NCBI RefSeq assembly: GCF_010122465.1
Contig: NZ_WLZY01000001.1
Location: 868,001-932,000 of the forward strand
DNA length: 64,000 nt
DNA from: Phytoactinopolyspora mesophila
GTDB lineage: Bacteria > Actinomycetota > Actinomycetes > Jiangellales > Jiangellaceae
Direction of reading: 5' to 3'
The notes beneath the pieces were generated by a model. That model was not told the origin of the DNA. It ran no database searches and worked only from the letters and a program-made list of their open reading frames with translations. The translations under genes and the position numbers were made by a program. Positions 1 through 7,460 of this stretch are shown one piece after another. The stretch's first letter is position 1. Each line of letters starts with the position of its first letter.

Positions 1-2
1 CC

Positions 3-989
3 ATCGACCCTCGGCACATCCGCGTCGCACTGTGTGATCTGGTCGGCGACATCGTGGCCGCCGATCACGTGGAATTCCAGGCCGAGCCGAACGGCCAGGA
101 GGCACTCGACACCCTTGTGGCCGGGATCAATCGCACCCTCGAGGCAGCCGCCGTCGTCCGGGACGACGTGTGGTTCGCGTCCGTGGGCGCCCCGGGCATC
201 GTGGATCCGGCAGCCGGAGTGATCAAGCTGATCCCGAGCATGCCGGGGATCTCCGGCGACGTATTAGTGCGCACTGTCGCTGACATGCTGAGCTGCACCG
301 TCTACCTCGATAACGACGTCAAACTGGCCACCCAGGGTGAGTTGTGGCGCGGCGTCGATCACCCACAGGAATCTCTCGTCGTGATTCACTGGGGCGATCG
401 GGTGGGAGCCGGAATCGTCTTGCAAGGCCGGTTGTATCGCGGGGCATCCAACGACGCCGGAGATATCGGATTCCTCGATTTCGTCCCCGGCACCGCGGAA
501 ACAGCGCAGGAGCCTGCGGCACAAAGCTCGGCAGGCTTGGGACGGTTCGAACAATGGGTCGGTGCCGGCGAGATCGTCGCACTGGCCTCGGCTGTCGCAC
601 AACGCCTCGGTGACAACGACCTCGCCAGCCAATTGGACTCCGACGCCGATCAACAGCTCGACGCCGTGATCGACGCATTCGTCGCGGGGGCGCCGGCCGC
701 CGTCGAGGCGATCGACATCGTCGCGGGCCGCTTCGCCACGGGCATAGCAGCAATCCGGTCGATCCTCGACCCCGGACTGGTTGTGATCGGCGGGCCTCTG
801 GCCAGATGTGGGGAGCCGCTTCTCGAAGCGCTCGGCCGCCATCTCGAACGGCACCCTCTCAATCAGCCGGCCTTGGAGATTTCGGCGCTCGGCGACGACG
901 CTGAGCTGTACGGCGCGCTATTCCACGCCCTGGCCGAGGTCGAGCGAACCGGATTCGGCCGCGTCGAGAAGAGGCGCTCCGCGTCTTGA
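3..989 (+). CDS. ROK-family protein (sugar kinase-type repressor), 5' end cut off
   Basis: The frame is open from the first bases and the stop is at 989, so the gene begins outside the window. The first visible residues (IDPRHIRVALCDL) match the start of the ROK phosphate-binding domain (DxGxTxxxxALxD), so what precedes is either a few residues (a glucokinase-type ROK) or a winged-helix domain (NagC/XylR/Mlc type). GAPGIVDP, YLDNDVKLA and SNDAGDIGFL follow the usual order of the ROK ATPase fold. The Cys-rich zinc motif of classical ROK members is not visible after the DAGDIG segment. The degenerate kinase motifs favour a sugar-responsive repressor over an active kinase. ROK fold: seen. Repressor role: inferred. 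Confidence 0.85.
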   Translation: MDPRHIRVALCDLVGDIVAADHVEFQAEPNGQEALDTLVAGINRTLEAAAVVRDDVWFASVGAPGIVDPAAGVIKLIPSMPGISGDVLVRTVADMLSCTVYLDNDVKLATQGELWRGVDHPQESLVVIHWGDRVGAGIVLQGRLYRGASNDAGDIGFLDFVPGTAETAQEPAAQSSAGLGRFEQWVGAGEIVALASAVAQRLGDNDLASQLDSDADQQLDAVIDAFVAGAPAAVEAIDIVAGRFATGIAAIRSILDPGLVVIGGPLARCGEPLLEALGRHLERHPLNQPALEISALGDDAELYGALFHALAEVERTGFGRVEKRRSAS

Positions 990-1032
990 CAGCGTGGCAG
1001 CCCGCCCCGGAAGTGCGGGTCTTCGCCACTTG

Positions 1033-1092
1033 TTCTTGATCATTGTGCTCCTTTAGGCGTCATAGCACCTAAAGGAGCACAATGATCAAGAA
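1033..1092. terminator. 60-bp perfect palindrome between convergent genes (bidirectional terminator)
   Basis: Arms 1033-1057 and 1068-1092 are 25-bp perfect inverted copies around a 10-nt loop. It lies between the end of the ROK gene (+) and the end of the P-type ATPase gene (-), where a bidirectional terminator would be expected. The arms carry TTGATCATTGTGCTCC, rich in A/T compared with the surroundings. Similar TGATCAT-bearing palindromes occur at 7197-7258 and 61524-61615. Confidence 0.7.
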
Positions 1093-1114
1093 GGTTCCGC
1101 TGTGGACCGCCGGG

Positions 1115-3079
1115 TCATGTCGCTGTGGCTCCCTCCATATCCACATTCGGCGAGGGCATGCGAACCGGCGTCCGGCGGCGAGCATCGCCCGCCCGCCGCC
1201 GGCCCGCCCGCAGCCCGTTGAGGATGACGACTACCTCGGCGACCTCGTGAACGAGGACGACGGCGGCGAGACCGAGCACGCCGGTGAGCGAGAGAGGCAG
1301 TAGGGACGCGATGATGAGCAGAGACAGCACCACGTTCTGGTTCATGATGCGCCGCCCGCGGCGCGCGTGCGCGAGAGCGTCCGGGATGAGCCGCAGATCG
1401 TGGCCGGTGAAGGCGACGTCGGCGGATTCGATGGCCGCATCGGAGCCGGTCGTTCCCATGGCGATGCCGATGTCGGCGGCGGCGAGCGCCGGCGCGTCGT
1501 TGATGCCGTCGCCGATCATCGCGGTCGGCCGCCCGGCCGACAGTTCGCTCACCATCCGCGCCTTGTCCTCCGGGCGCAGCCGGGCCCGCACGTCGCTGAT
1601 TCCAGCGGCTTTGGCCAGCACCGCGGCCGTGCCGTCATTGTCGCCGGTGAGCAGAGTTGTCCCAAGTCCCTTGGCATGCAGGGCGGCAACCGCCTCGGGC
1701 GCTTCCGGGCGAAGTTCGTCGCGGATACCGATCAGCCCGGCCGGAACGCCGTCGATGTGGACCACCACCACGGTCATCCCGTCGCGTTCCAGGCGCTCGG
1801 CGTCGGCGTGCAGCACGCCGGTGGCGAGCCAACGAGTACTGCCCACACTCACGTCACTCCCGTCGACCGTTCCGGTCAGCCCAACACCAGGACGTTCGCT
1901 CACCCCGGTGGCGTGTGCTGTGCGGTCGGCGGCGGACACCACGGCGCTGGCAAGTGGGTGTGTGCTGTGTGCCTCGAGCGACGCGGCGCGGCGCAGTATC
2001 TCGCCCTCTTCTCTCCCGGCCGCGGCGACGACTTCGATCACACTCGGCTGGTTGCGCGTCAATGTGCCGGTTTTGTCGAACGCGACGTGCCGGATCGATC
2101 CCAGCCGCTCGAAGGCGGCACCGCTCTTGATGACCACGCCGAAGGTGCTCGCCCTCCCGATGGCGGACACCACTGTGACCGGCACCGCGATCGCGAGCGC
2201 ACACGGCGACGCTGCCACCAGCACGACGAGCGCCCGGGTGATCCACTCTTCGGCTGAACCGAAGAGTGAGCCGATCAGCGCCACGGCCACCGCCAGCAAC
2301 ACCACGCCGGGCACCAGCGGGCGGGCGATCCGATCGGCGAGCCGGGCCCGCTCCCCCTTCTCCCGCTGGGCCTGTTCGACCAGCGCGACGATCGCCGTCA
2401 GTGAGTTGTCGTCACCGTCGGCGCTCGCCTCGATGAGAAGCGAACCGGAGAGATTGATCGAACCGGCAGATATCGGATCACCTACCGTGACGTCGGCCGG
2501 GATGGGTTCGCCAGTCACCGCGGACGTGTCGACGCCGCTGGTGCCCTCGCGGACCACGCCGTCGGTGGGCACGCGTTCGCCAGGGCGCACCAGGATGGTC
2601 TGACCGGCCCTCAGTTCGCCGGCGCGGATCTCGCGGCGCTCGCCGTCCGCGATCACGGTCGCGGTGTCCGGCACCATCGCGAGAAGGGCACGCAGGCCGG
2701 CTTTCGCCTTGTCCATCGCCCGGTCTTCGAGTGCTTCGGCGATGGAGTAGAGAAATGCCAGGGCGGCTGCTTCCTCGACGTAGCCGAGGATCACCGCGCC
2801 GGTGGCACTGATGGTCATCAGCAGGCCGATTCCCAGCTTGCCGTTCACCAGGCGGCGCACGGCCCCCGGCACGAACCTGGACGCGCCGGCCAGCAACGCC
2901 GCCCAGAACAGGAGGAGCGCCATCACGTCCGCGCCGTTCCACTCGCACACGAAGCCGACCGCGAGAAGTAGCCCGGACAGCAGCGGGATGCGGATCATCC
3001 TGGCCCGCCACCAGGGTTGGGTGGTCTCGGCCGCACCGTCATCGTCGTCGTGCTCGCAGCACGCCGCGCCAGCCGTCAA
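1115..3079 (-). CDS. Heavy-metal P1B-type ATPase (SPC/P1B-4-like cation exporter)
   Basis: Membrane ATPase for divalent heavy-metal export. With a TTG start at 3079 it has 654 residues. Motifs are in canonical order: TGE (about 189-191), the metal-site helix SPC (about 291-293), the phosphorylated DKTGTLT (Asp about 335), an HP locus (STHPL) and the hinge GDGINDAPAL. SPC instead of CPC, no ferredoxin-like metal-binding domain, and HEVAEVV in the last helices point to the P1B-4 (Co/Zn/Cd) branch. The short N-terminus is metal-binding looking (CCEHDDDD). I chose TTG at 3079 because GAGGTGA sits about 5 nt upstream and TTGA overlaps the cmtR stop; a GTG at 3151 would overlap cmtR by 76 nt. It forms an operon with cmtR, and its expression is probably derepressed by the metal. 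Confidence 0.92.
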   Translation of the reverse strand: MTAGAACCEHDDDDGAAETTQPWWRARMIRIPLLSGLLLAVGFVCEWNGADVMALLLFWAALLAGASRFVPGAVRRLVNGKLGIGLLMTISATGAVILGYVEEAAALAFLYSIAEALEDRAMDKAKAGLRALLAMVPDTATVIADGERREIRAGELRAGQTILVRPGERVPTDGVVREGTSGVDTSAVTGEPIPADVTVGDPISAGSINLSGSLLIEASADGDDNSLTAIVALVEQAQREKGERARLADRIARPLVPGVVLLAVAVALIGSLFGSAEEWITRALVVLVAASPCALAIAVPVTVVSAIGRASTFGVVIKSGAAFERLGSIRHVAFDKTGTLTRNQPSVIEVVAAAGREEGEILRRAASLEAHSTHPLASAVVSAADRTAHATGVSERPGVGLTGTVDGSDVSVGSTRWLATGVLHADAERLERDGMTVVVVHIDGVPAGLIGIRDELRPEAPEAVAALHAKGLGTTLLTGDNDGTAAVLAKAAGISDVRARLRPEDKARMVSELSAGRPTAMIGDGINDAPALAAADIGIAMGTTGSDAAIESADVAFTGHDLRLIPDALAHARRGRRIMNQNVVLSLLIIASLLPLSLTGVLGLAAVVLVHEVAEVVVILNGLRAGRRRAGDARRRTPVRMPSPNVDMEGATAT

Positions 3080-3453
3080 GGTGTCACCTCGGGCGCGGGC
3101 TCGGCAGCACATGCGGCGCACGCGCACGACGGCTGCGACTCGTTGAGACACTGGTCAGTGGGCGTGACCGCCAGGACAACTTGAGCAAGCTCGGTGAGTG
3201 CCTTGGCCAGGTGCGCATCCGCGACCTCGTACCGAACCCGCCGCCCCTCGTACGACGCGGTGACGAGGCCGCAGTCTCGCAAGCAGGCCAGATGGTTGGA
3301 GACGTTGGCCCGCGACAGTTTCAGGTGGTCGGCGAGATGCGCAGGGTAGCTCACCCCGTCCACAACCGCCAGCAACAGGCGGCACCGGGTGGGGTCGGCC
3401 AGGGCCCGGCCGACCCGAGCCAGGGCCTGCTCACGTGTCTCAGAGATCAGCAT
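3076..3453 (-). CDS. cmtR: CmtR-like ArsR/SmtB repressor (Cd/Pb sensor)
   Basis: Winged-helix ArsR repressor of 125 residues. It carries the three ligand cysteines of mycobacterial CmtR at the same numbers: Cys57 and Cys61 in the recognition-helix region (ACLRDC) and Cys102 near the C-terminus (TDQC). Cys24 is also present in ADPTRC. A further Cys cluster (SCACAAC, 110-115) extends the tail. In Mycobacterium tuberculosis CmtR senses Cd(II)/Pb(II) and controls an adjacent P-type ATPase; here the ATPase follows with overlapping TTGA. Metal identity is inferred from the conserved ligands; the extra C-terminal cysteines could change selectivity. Confidence 0.93.
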   Translation of the reverse strand: MLISETREQALARVGRALADPTRCRLLLAVVDGVSYPAHLADHLKLSRANVSNHLACLRDCGLVTASYEGRRVRYEVADAHLAKALTELAQVVLAVTPTDQCLNESQPSCACAACAAEPAPEVTP

Positions 3454-3460
3454 AGGCCGA

Positions 3461-3487
3461 ATAATACATCGCCTACTGAACTATCAA
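3461..3487 (-). promoter_or_regulatory. Candidate cmtR promoter/operator
   Basis: Reading leftward, TTGATA (3487-3482) and an AT-rich TATTAT block (3466-3461) stand just in front of the cmtR ATG at 3453. The spacer between these exact blocks is only 15 nt, so the true -10 may be shifted. ArsR sensors usually bind such a site and autoregulate. Position and composition are seen; function is inferred. Confidence 0.45.
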
Positions 3488-3501
3488 CGTGGTCGGCACG
3501 T

Positions 3502-3571
3502 AGCTTCGTGGCCTCCCGTAACGGATAGAGTCCCTTCAGGAGCGGGAAACGTTACGCGGGGCCACGAAGCT
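3502..3571. repeat. 70-bp inverted repeat in the cmtR/CBS divergent gap
   Basis: Arms 3502-3523 and 3550-3571 match at 20 of 22 positions (AGCTTCGTGGCC ... CGTAACG) around a 26-nt loop. The gap 3454-3927 separates divergent genes, so a terminator is not obviously needed. It may be a miniature palindromic element or a regulatory hairpin. The rest of the gap (3572-3900) shows no convincing gene. Confidence 0.6.
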
Positions 3572-3927
3572 TGACGAAGCCCCAAGTGGCCACCACCGCG
3601 GGGCAGCTCAGGCCGGGCCGCCGCGCGAGGATCGAGCGACGCGGCCGGTCCCCTATTGCCGCGATAGCGGCGTCCAATTCGGCATCGGCAACTGCTGACA
3701 TGATCCCGACCACACATACAAGGCTTTCGTTGTGCAAGCAGCTTGTTGATTAATCGGGAAGCTCTGCTCGCCCGATGGCAAGAGCCTCCACCGAGGCCCT
3801 TTTGCCCCGTGCTCAGGACCTTCGCCCCTGACTTCTCGCAGCGGTCAGCGCGGAACGTGGGAGTAAGCGTCCGACGCCGGCCTGCCATCCGGGACCGGTC
3901 CAGGGACGTTGTCGAAGGAGGCCGGCG

Positions 3928-4614
3928 ATGCGAGAGCACTGGATCGTGGCGGACGTCATGACGACGCACGTTCTCACAGTCGACGAGGAGACACCATTCA
4001 AGGAGATCGTCCAGCATCTCGCCGACTGGAGGGTGAGCGCGGTGCCCGTCATCGATACTCACCGGCGGGTGCTGGGCGTGGTGTCCGAGACAGATCTGCT
4101 GTGCAAGGAGCAGTTCCAAGTAGCGTGGAAATCGCGTAAACGGGCCCGCCGAAGCAGCAGGAAAGTACACGCCAAGGCCACTGGCACGAAGGCCCGGGAA
4201 TTGATGACGGCCCCGGCGATCACTGTCCACCCCGAGGCATCACTTCCAGCCGCCGCGCGGCGTATGGCCGACCACGACGTCACGAGACTGATCGTCGTCG
4301 ACGATGAAGGCAAACTGACCGGTATTGTCTCCCGCAGCGATCTGATCAGAGTCTTCCTGGCATCGGACGAGGAATTACAGCGACGGGTCACGCGCCGGAT
4401 CGTGCGCTACGCGCTGTGGGACGACCCGTTCACGATCCACGTCGAAGCGCATGGTGGTGTCGTCACGTTGAGCGGCGAGTTGGAGCTGCGATCCCTCGTA
4501 GAGACAACTGTCCGGCTGACGCGCACGATCGACGGGGTGGTCGACGTGGTCGACAACTTACGCTATGCGGTGGATGACACCCTCCTGCCGCCGTTTCACG
4601 CGGCCATGTCCTGA
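3928..4614 (+). CDS. CBS-pair protein with C-terminal BON domain
   Basis: A 228-residue cytoplasmic protein. CBS1 spans about 9-63 (VADVMTTHVLTVDEE ... GVVSETDLL), CBS2 about 93-150 (ARELMTAPAITVHPEA ... GIVSRSDLIRVF), and a BON module about 156-215 (HGGVVTLSGELE ... GVVDVVDNLRY). CBS pairs bind adenosine nucleotides; BON domains bind phospholipid or act as oligomer scaffolds. Proteins of this layout are common stress- or dormancy-associated actinobacterial proteins. The ATG has a strong GAAGGAGG about 6 nt upstream. It is monocistronic and followed by a hairpin. The specific role is unknown. Confidence 0.9.
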   Translation: MREHWIVADVMTTHVLTVDEETPFKEIVQHLADWRVSAVPVIDTHRRVLGVVSETDLLCKEQFQVAWKSRKRARRSSRKVHAKATGTKARELMTAPAITVHPEASLPAAARRMADHDVTRLIVVDDEGKLTGIVSRSDLIRVFLASDEELQRRVTRRIVRYALWDDPFTIHVEAHGGVVTLSGELELRSLVETTVRLTRTIDGVVDVVDNLRYAVDDTLLPPFHAAMS

Positions 4615-4639
4615 GTGGCCGTGTCCTGAACGCAGGAAC

Positions 4640-4669
4640 AGCTTGGCGTGGCTACCGCCACACCAAGCT
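4640..4669 (+). terminator. Hairpin terminator after the CBS-BON gene
   Basis: Stem AGCTTGGCGTGG (4640-4651) pairs with CCACACCAAGCT (4658-4669), 11 of 12 pairs, with a 6-nt loop, 26 nt past the stop. No U-tract follows, as is common in actinobacteria. Confidence 0.6.
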
Positions 4670-4710
4670 CAACCATCAGGCTCCGGCCGACATGACTCGA
4701 CCTCCACGAA

Positions 4711-5133
4711 TCAACGATGCTTAGCCTGGATCTGTGTCCTGAGCCGGGAAGTACTGCCGAGGTCGGACGACACATAAACGTCGCAGAAGCGACCAAGCGA
4801 GTTCGATCCGCTGTAGATCGTGACGTACTTGTAGGTGTTCTTGGCGTTGGTCCACACGGTCTTGTCGTAAACCGACTTGCTGGAATTCTCGCAGATCACA
4901 CTGTACGAGTACTTCACCTTGTTTGATTTGTCATTTGTCGTACGGAAGCCCACGCGAATCGCATAAGGATTCTGCACCACTGTCTGCACCATTGAACTCG
5001 TCGTCCAATAGCCGGCGCCCTTCGAGTTCGTCGAACCTTTGGTGAACCAGCCCGTTGCAGCACTAGCTGGCATCATGAACAGGATAGCTGACATCAGAAT
5101 CGCTGCCACGGCCAAGCCAATACGACGCTTCAT
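4711..5133 (-). CDS. Small secreted protein of unknown function
   Basis: A 140-residue precursor with a clear Sec signal peptide: MKRR, a hydrophobic stretch to about residue 23, then ASAA as the likely cleavage site. The mature part is rich in Ser, Thr, Asn, Tyr and Lys with two Cys (VICENSS and GRFCDVY) that could form a disulfide, suggesting a small beta-rich extracellular protein. GGAGGGGA precedes the ATG. Codon use is visibly less G/C-biased (AAA, AAT, AAC) than its neighbours, which hints at recent acquisition. I do not recognise the family. Confidence 0.75.
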   Translation of the reverse strand: MKRRIGLAVAAILMSAILFMMPASAATGWFTKGSTNSKGAGYWTTSSMVQTVVQNPYAIRVGFRTTNDKSNKVKYSYSVICENSSKSVYDKTVWTNAKNTYKYVTIYSGSNSLGRFCDVYVSSDLGSTSRLRTQIQAKHR

Positions 5134-5573
5134 GAGTCCCCTCCGTCAATAGCGCGCCGGCAGAAACGCCAGCGCAACGATGCTCTCGATGATCAGAAGC
5201 GACAACTCCACGGAGCTTGGCACGCATCCACAAACGGCAGACACAATCCGTGTGTCAGATCTCCACCCTTAAGAACTCGCTGGCTCTTGCGCCTGGTGCT
5301 GACGTTCAGACAAAATTCCACATCTCAGACGCCGGATCTGCACATCTCTCCGTGAGAATTGCTGGGCTCTTGCTTCATGCCGTGCGCGTGGCAGATGTTC
5401 CTCCATTTTCCCCAGAGCCCACCCTCTATGTGATGGTGGTTAGCTTACTCCTGGCGCGCTCTATAGCAACCCCTGCAAGCGGATTGTTTGCCGGAGACGA
5501 CGGCTGAGCGTGAATTCGCCGTGCGGCCCGTGCTCACCCGTGCGTCGCCGGACAATCCTTCGCCGGCGTTTCG
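5134..5573. other. Gene-free stretch, lower GC
   Basis: About 440 bases between two leftward genes. It holds the ribosome-binding site and presumed promoter of the secreted protein gene at its left end. A 96-codon + frame at 5217-5507 has no recognisable domain or strong ribosome-binding site, and I do not accept it as a gene. Confidence 0.4.
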
Positions 5574-6005
5574 TCAGTCCCAGACTTCGTCTATCGACAC
5601 CGGGCGGATCTCCGCATCCGCAGGCAGGAGCTCCGGCCCTTGCCATTCGCGGCCTGCTTTACCGTCGGTCGGATAGTGGACGCAGAACGCTTCCATGTCC
5701 TCTCGGATGTCGAACCTTCCGCGCACGCCGGCTGGCATGTAGAGCGACTCCCCCACCCCCACCGTGATGACCTCGTCGCCGTACCATACGGTCAGGCTCC
5801 CTTTGGTCACGACGGCGACCTCGTCGTAGGCCCACAAGAAGTCGAATTCAACCCCCTTGCGGAATCGGATATAGGCCAGACCGAGGTGGGACCCCTCATC
5901 CTCGTCAGCGATGTAGCCCACATACGCCTGATGGTCACCGACCTGCAGCCAGTCGGTCGCATCCCGGACGCCGAACTTCTGGATGGCGGTGGGTTCGAAA
6001 GTCAT
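5574..6005 (-). CDS. Single-domain cupin protein
   Basis: A 143-residue cytoplasmic cupin. The beta-barrel motifs are visible as RKGVEFDFLWAYDEVAVVTKG and YGDEVITVGVGESLYMPAGV, resembling the EutQ-like ethanolamine-utilisation cupin group. The usual HxH metal pair is replaced (EFDFLW), so metal binding is doubtful. I start at ATG 6005 because GGAGG stands 7 nt upstream; an in-frame start at 6056 lacks such a site. No functional partner lies nearby. Confidence 0.75.
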   Translation of the reverse strand: MTFEPTAIQKFGVRDATDWLQVGDHQAYVGYIADEDEGSHLGLAYIRFRKGVEFDFLWAYDEVAVVTKGSLTVWYGDEVITVGVGESLYMPAGVRGRFDIREDMEAFCVHYPTDGKAGREWQGPELLPADAEIRPVSIDEVWD

Positions 6006-6133
6006 CTCGTTGCCTCCTGCTGTCTCGCTCGCCAGGCCGATGTGGCCGGCGAACACTTACCGGTTCCGGAGCCGAGCGACTCACGGTCGCAACACCCAAC
6101 TTCGCGGATCATCAGCGATCATAGGCTCACCAC

Positions 6134-6283
6134 ATGGATTTCCTTGGCGTGGATGATGCCCAGATCGCTTTCCGGGTGAGCGGTCACGGACCACCGCTGT
6201 ACGGCCTACGCGGTGACCGATGCGCGATCATTCTGGATTCGCCTGCTCCGGCGGGCAAAGACGTAGACAGCCGGTTCGACTAG
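6134..6283 (+). pseudogene. N-terminal stub of an alpha/beta hydrolase
   Basis: A 49-codon frame starting MDFLGVDDAQIAFRVSGHGP looks like the first beta-strands of an alpha/beta hydrolase (typically ...VDGxxIAYRVSGxGPPLVLVHG), but the oxyanion HG motif is never reached and a stop comes at 6281-6283, overlapping the end of arfB. Best read as a truncated remnant; it could be expressed as a short peptide, with no known role. Confidence 0.45.
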
Positions 6284-6714
6284 TCGTCGGTCGTTTTGCG
6301 CCGACGTTTCGTTTCGCCGCGCCGGCGCTTGGCCGCCAGGCGTCGCTCAACCGAGCCTCGGCTGGGTCTAGTAGGCCGACGCGCACGCGGCGGCGGCGCG
6401 AGGGCCTCATCCAGTATCTGGGTGAGACGTGCCTCGGCCGCTTCCCTGTTGCGTAGCTGCGAGCGATGCTCCGAAGCACTGACGGTGATCACTCCGTCGA
6501 CGAGTCGATCCGCAAGCCGCCGCAGCGCTCGACCCTTCAAGGCTGGCTCGAGTGCGGTGGACGCTGCCAGGTCATAGCTGAGTTCGACCCTGCTGTCCGT
6601 GGTGTTGACCGACTGACCACCAGGCCCTGAGGAACGGGAGAAGCGCCAACGCAGCTCGGCTTCCGGGATGACCACCGATCCACGGACACGCAGCGGACCA
6701 GGCATGTCATTCAT
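6280..6714 (-). CDS. arfB: ArfB-type ribosome rescue peptidyl-tRNA hydrolase
   Basis: A 144-residue release-factor-like protein. The GGQ catalytic motif (residues 32-34, SSGPGGQSVN) hydrolyses peptidyl-tRNA on stalled ribosomes. The C-terminus is the expected basic tail (RRLAAKRRRGETKRRRK) that enters the empty mRNA channel. The size matches ArfB (YaeJ), far shorter than RF1/RF2, and there is no stop-codon recognition domain. I use ATG 6714 (MNDMPGPLRV); an in-frame upstream start at 6804 adds a poorly conserved extension. Confidence 0.92.
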   Translation of the reverse strand: MNDMPGPLRVRGSVVIPEAELRWRFSRSSGPGGQSVNTTDSRVELSYDLAASTALEPALKGRALRRLADRLVDGVITVSASEHRSQLRNREAAEARLTQILDEALAPPPRARRPTRPSRGSVERRLAAKRRRGETKRRRKTTDD

Positions 6715-6793
6715 CTTGCCAGACCCACATTCGCCGGCGACAGCTGGACGAACCTGGTTGAGCTGCCGTTGATGTCGCGTCAGGATTGCCGAT

Positions 6794-7141
6794 ATGGACA
6801 GCACGCGTGCGCGACTCGAGCTCGAGCGGCAGGAGACGCTGCGCCGTCTGGCAGATCTGACAGGCAGTTTTGACGCGGTGGTGGCAGCTTCACGCGATAC
6901 GAACGCCGACGACGAGCATGATCCGGAGGGGGCGACGATCGCCTTCGAGCGCTCGCAGGTCGGAGCCTTCGTCCGGCAAGCCGAACAGCATCTTCAAGAG
7001 ATCGACATCGCTATCGAGCGCTTGCACGCAGGCACGTACGGAACGTGCGAACGCTGTCGGGAGCCGATCGGAGAGGGACGGCTCGAGGCGAGACCGGTGG
7101 CACGCACCTGTATCCGGTGTGCCGCCTCGAACCGACGGTGA
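6794..7141 (+). CDS. DksA/TraR-family zinc-finger protein
   Basis: 115 residues: a helical N-terminal coil followed by a four-Cys zinc finger, C85-x2-C88 and C106-x2-C109 (CERC ... CIRC), typical of the DksA/TraR C-terminal domain. The acidic residues at about 39-45 (DDEHDPEG) lie where DksA proteins carry coiled-coil-tip acids that enter the RNA polymerase secondary channel. Actinobacterial homologues are often of unproven function. It is divergent from arfB. Confidence 0.88.
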   Translation: MDSTRARLELERQETLRRLADLTGSFDAVVAASRDTNADDEHDPEGATIAFERSQVGAFVRQAEQHLQEIDIAIERLHAGTYGTCERCREPIGEGRLEARPVARTCIRCAASNRR

Positions 7142-7196
7142 CCGGCTGGAGTGCCGCACAATGCGGCGCCGTTCGACGCACGCCTGACACATCGGC

Positions 7197-7258
7197 GTTG
7201 ATCATGGGCAGGTGACGCCTATTGGGCGTCGAACAGGCGTAATCTGCCCATGATCAAC
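7197..7258. repeat. 62-bp palindrome with GTTGATCATGGGCAG arms
   Basis: Arms 7197-7211 and 7244-7258 are 15-bp perfect, extended inward by ACGCCT/AGGCGT pairing, loop about 14 nt. It sits between the DksA-like gene (+) and the end of the glycosidase gene (-), so it can serve as a bidirectional terminator. The rest of 7142-7460 shows no gene. Confidence 0.6.
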
Positions 7259-7460
7259 AGGGTGGGGAACCCGTGGGTCTTCACCACCTGCTCGGTCACT
7301 TCACCCGGTGACCTAGGGAACGACGCCCGTCCGCGACTCCTTGGGAGTCTCAGAAGATCTGAACAGACCTGCCGTCTTGCCAGTCCCCGACACTCCTTCG
7401 ACCAAGAAGTTCATAACTCCCATAACCCACGCCCAATTAGTTACAACAGCCACCGGGGTG

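Noticed and set aside
1284-2603. Long + strand open frame opposite the P-type ATPase gene
   Set aside because: Ser/Arg/Ala-rich antisense shadow of a high-GC gene; no domain, no ribosome-binding site.
3484-4230. 248-codon - strand frame over the CBS gene and its upstream hairpin
   Set aside because: Runs antisense through the clear CBS gene and the inverted repeat; composition is not protein-like.
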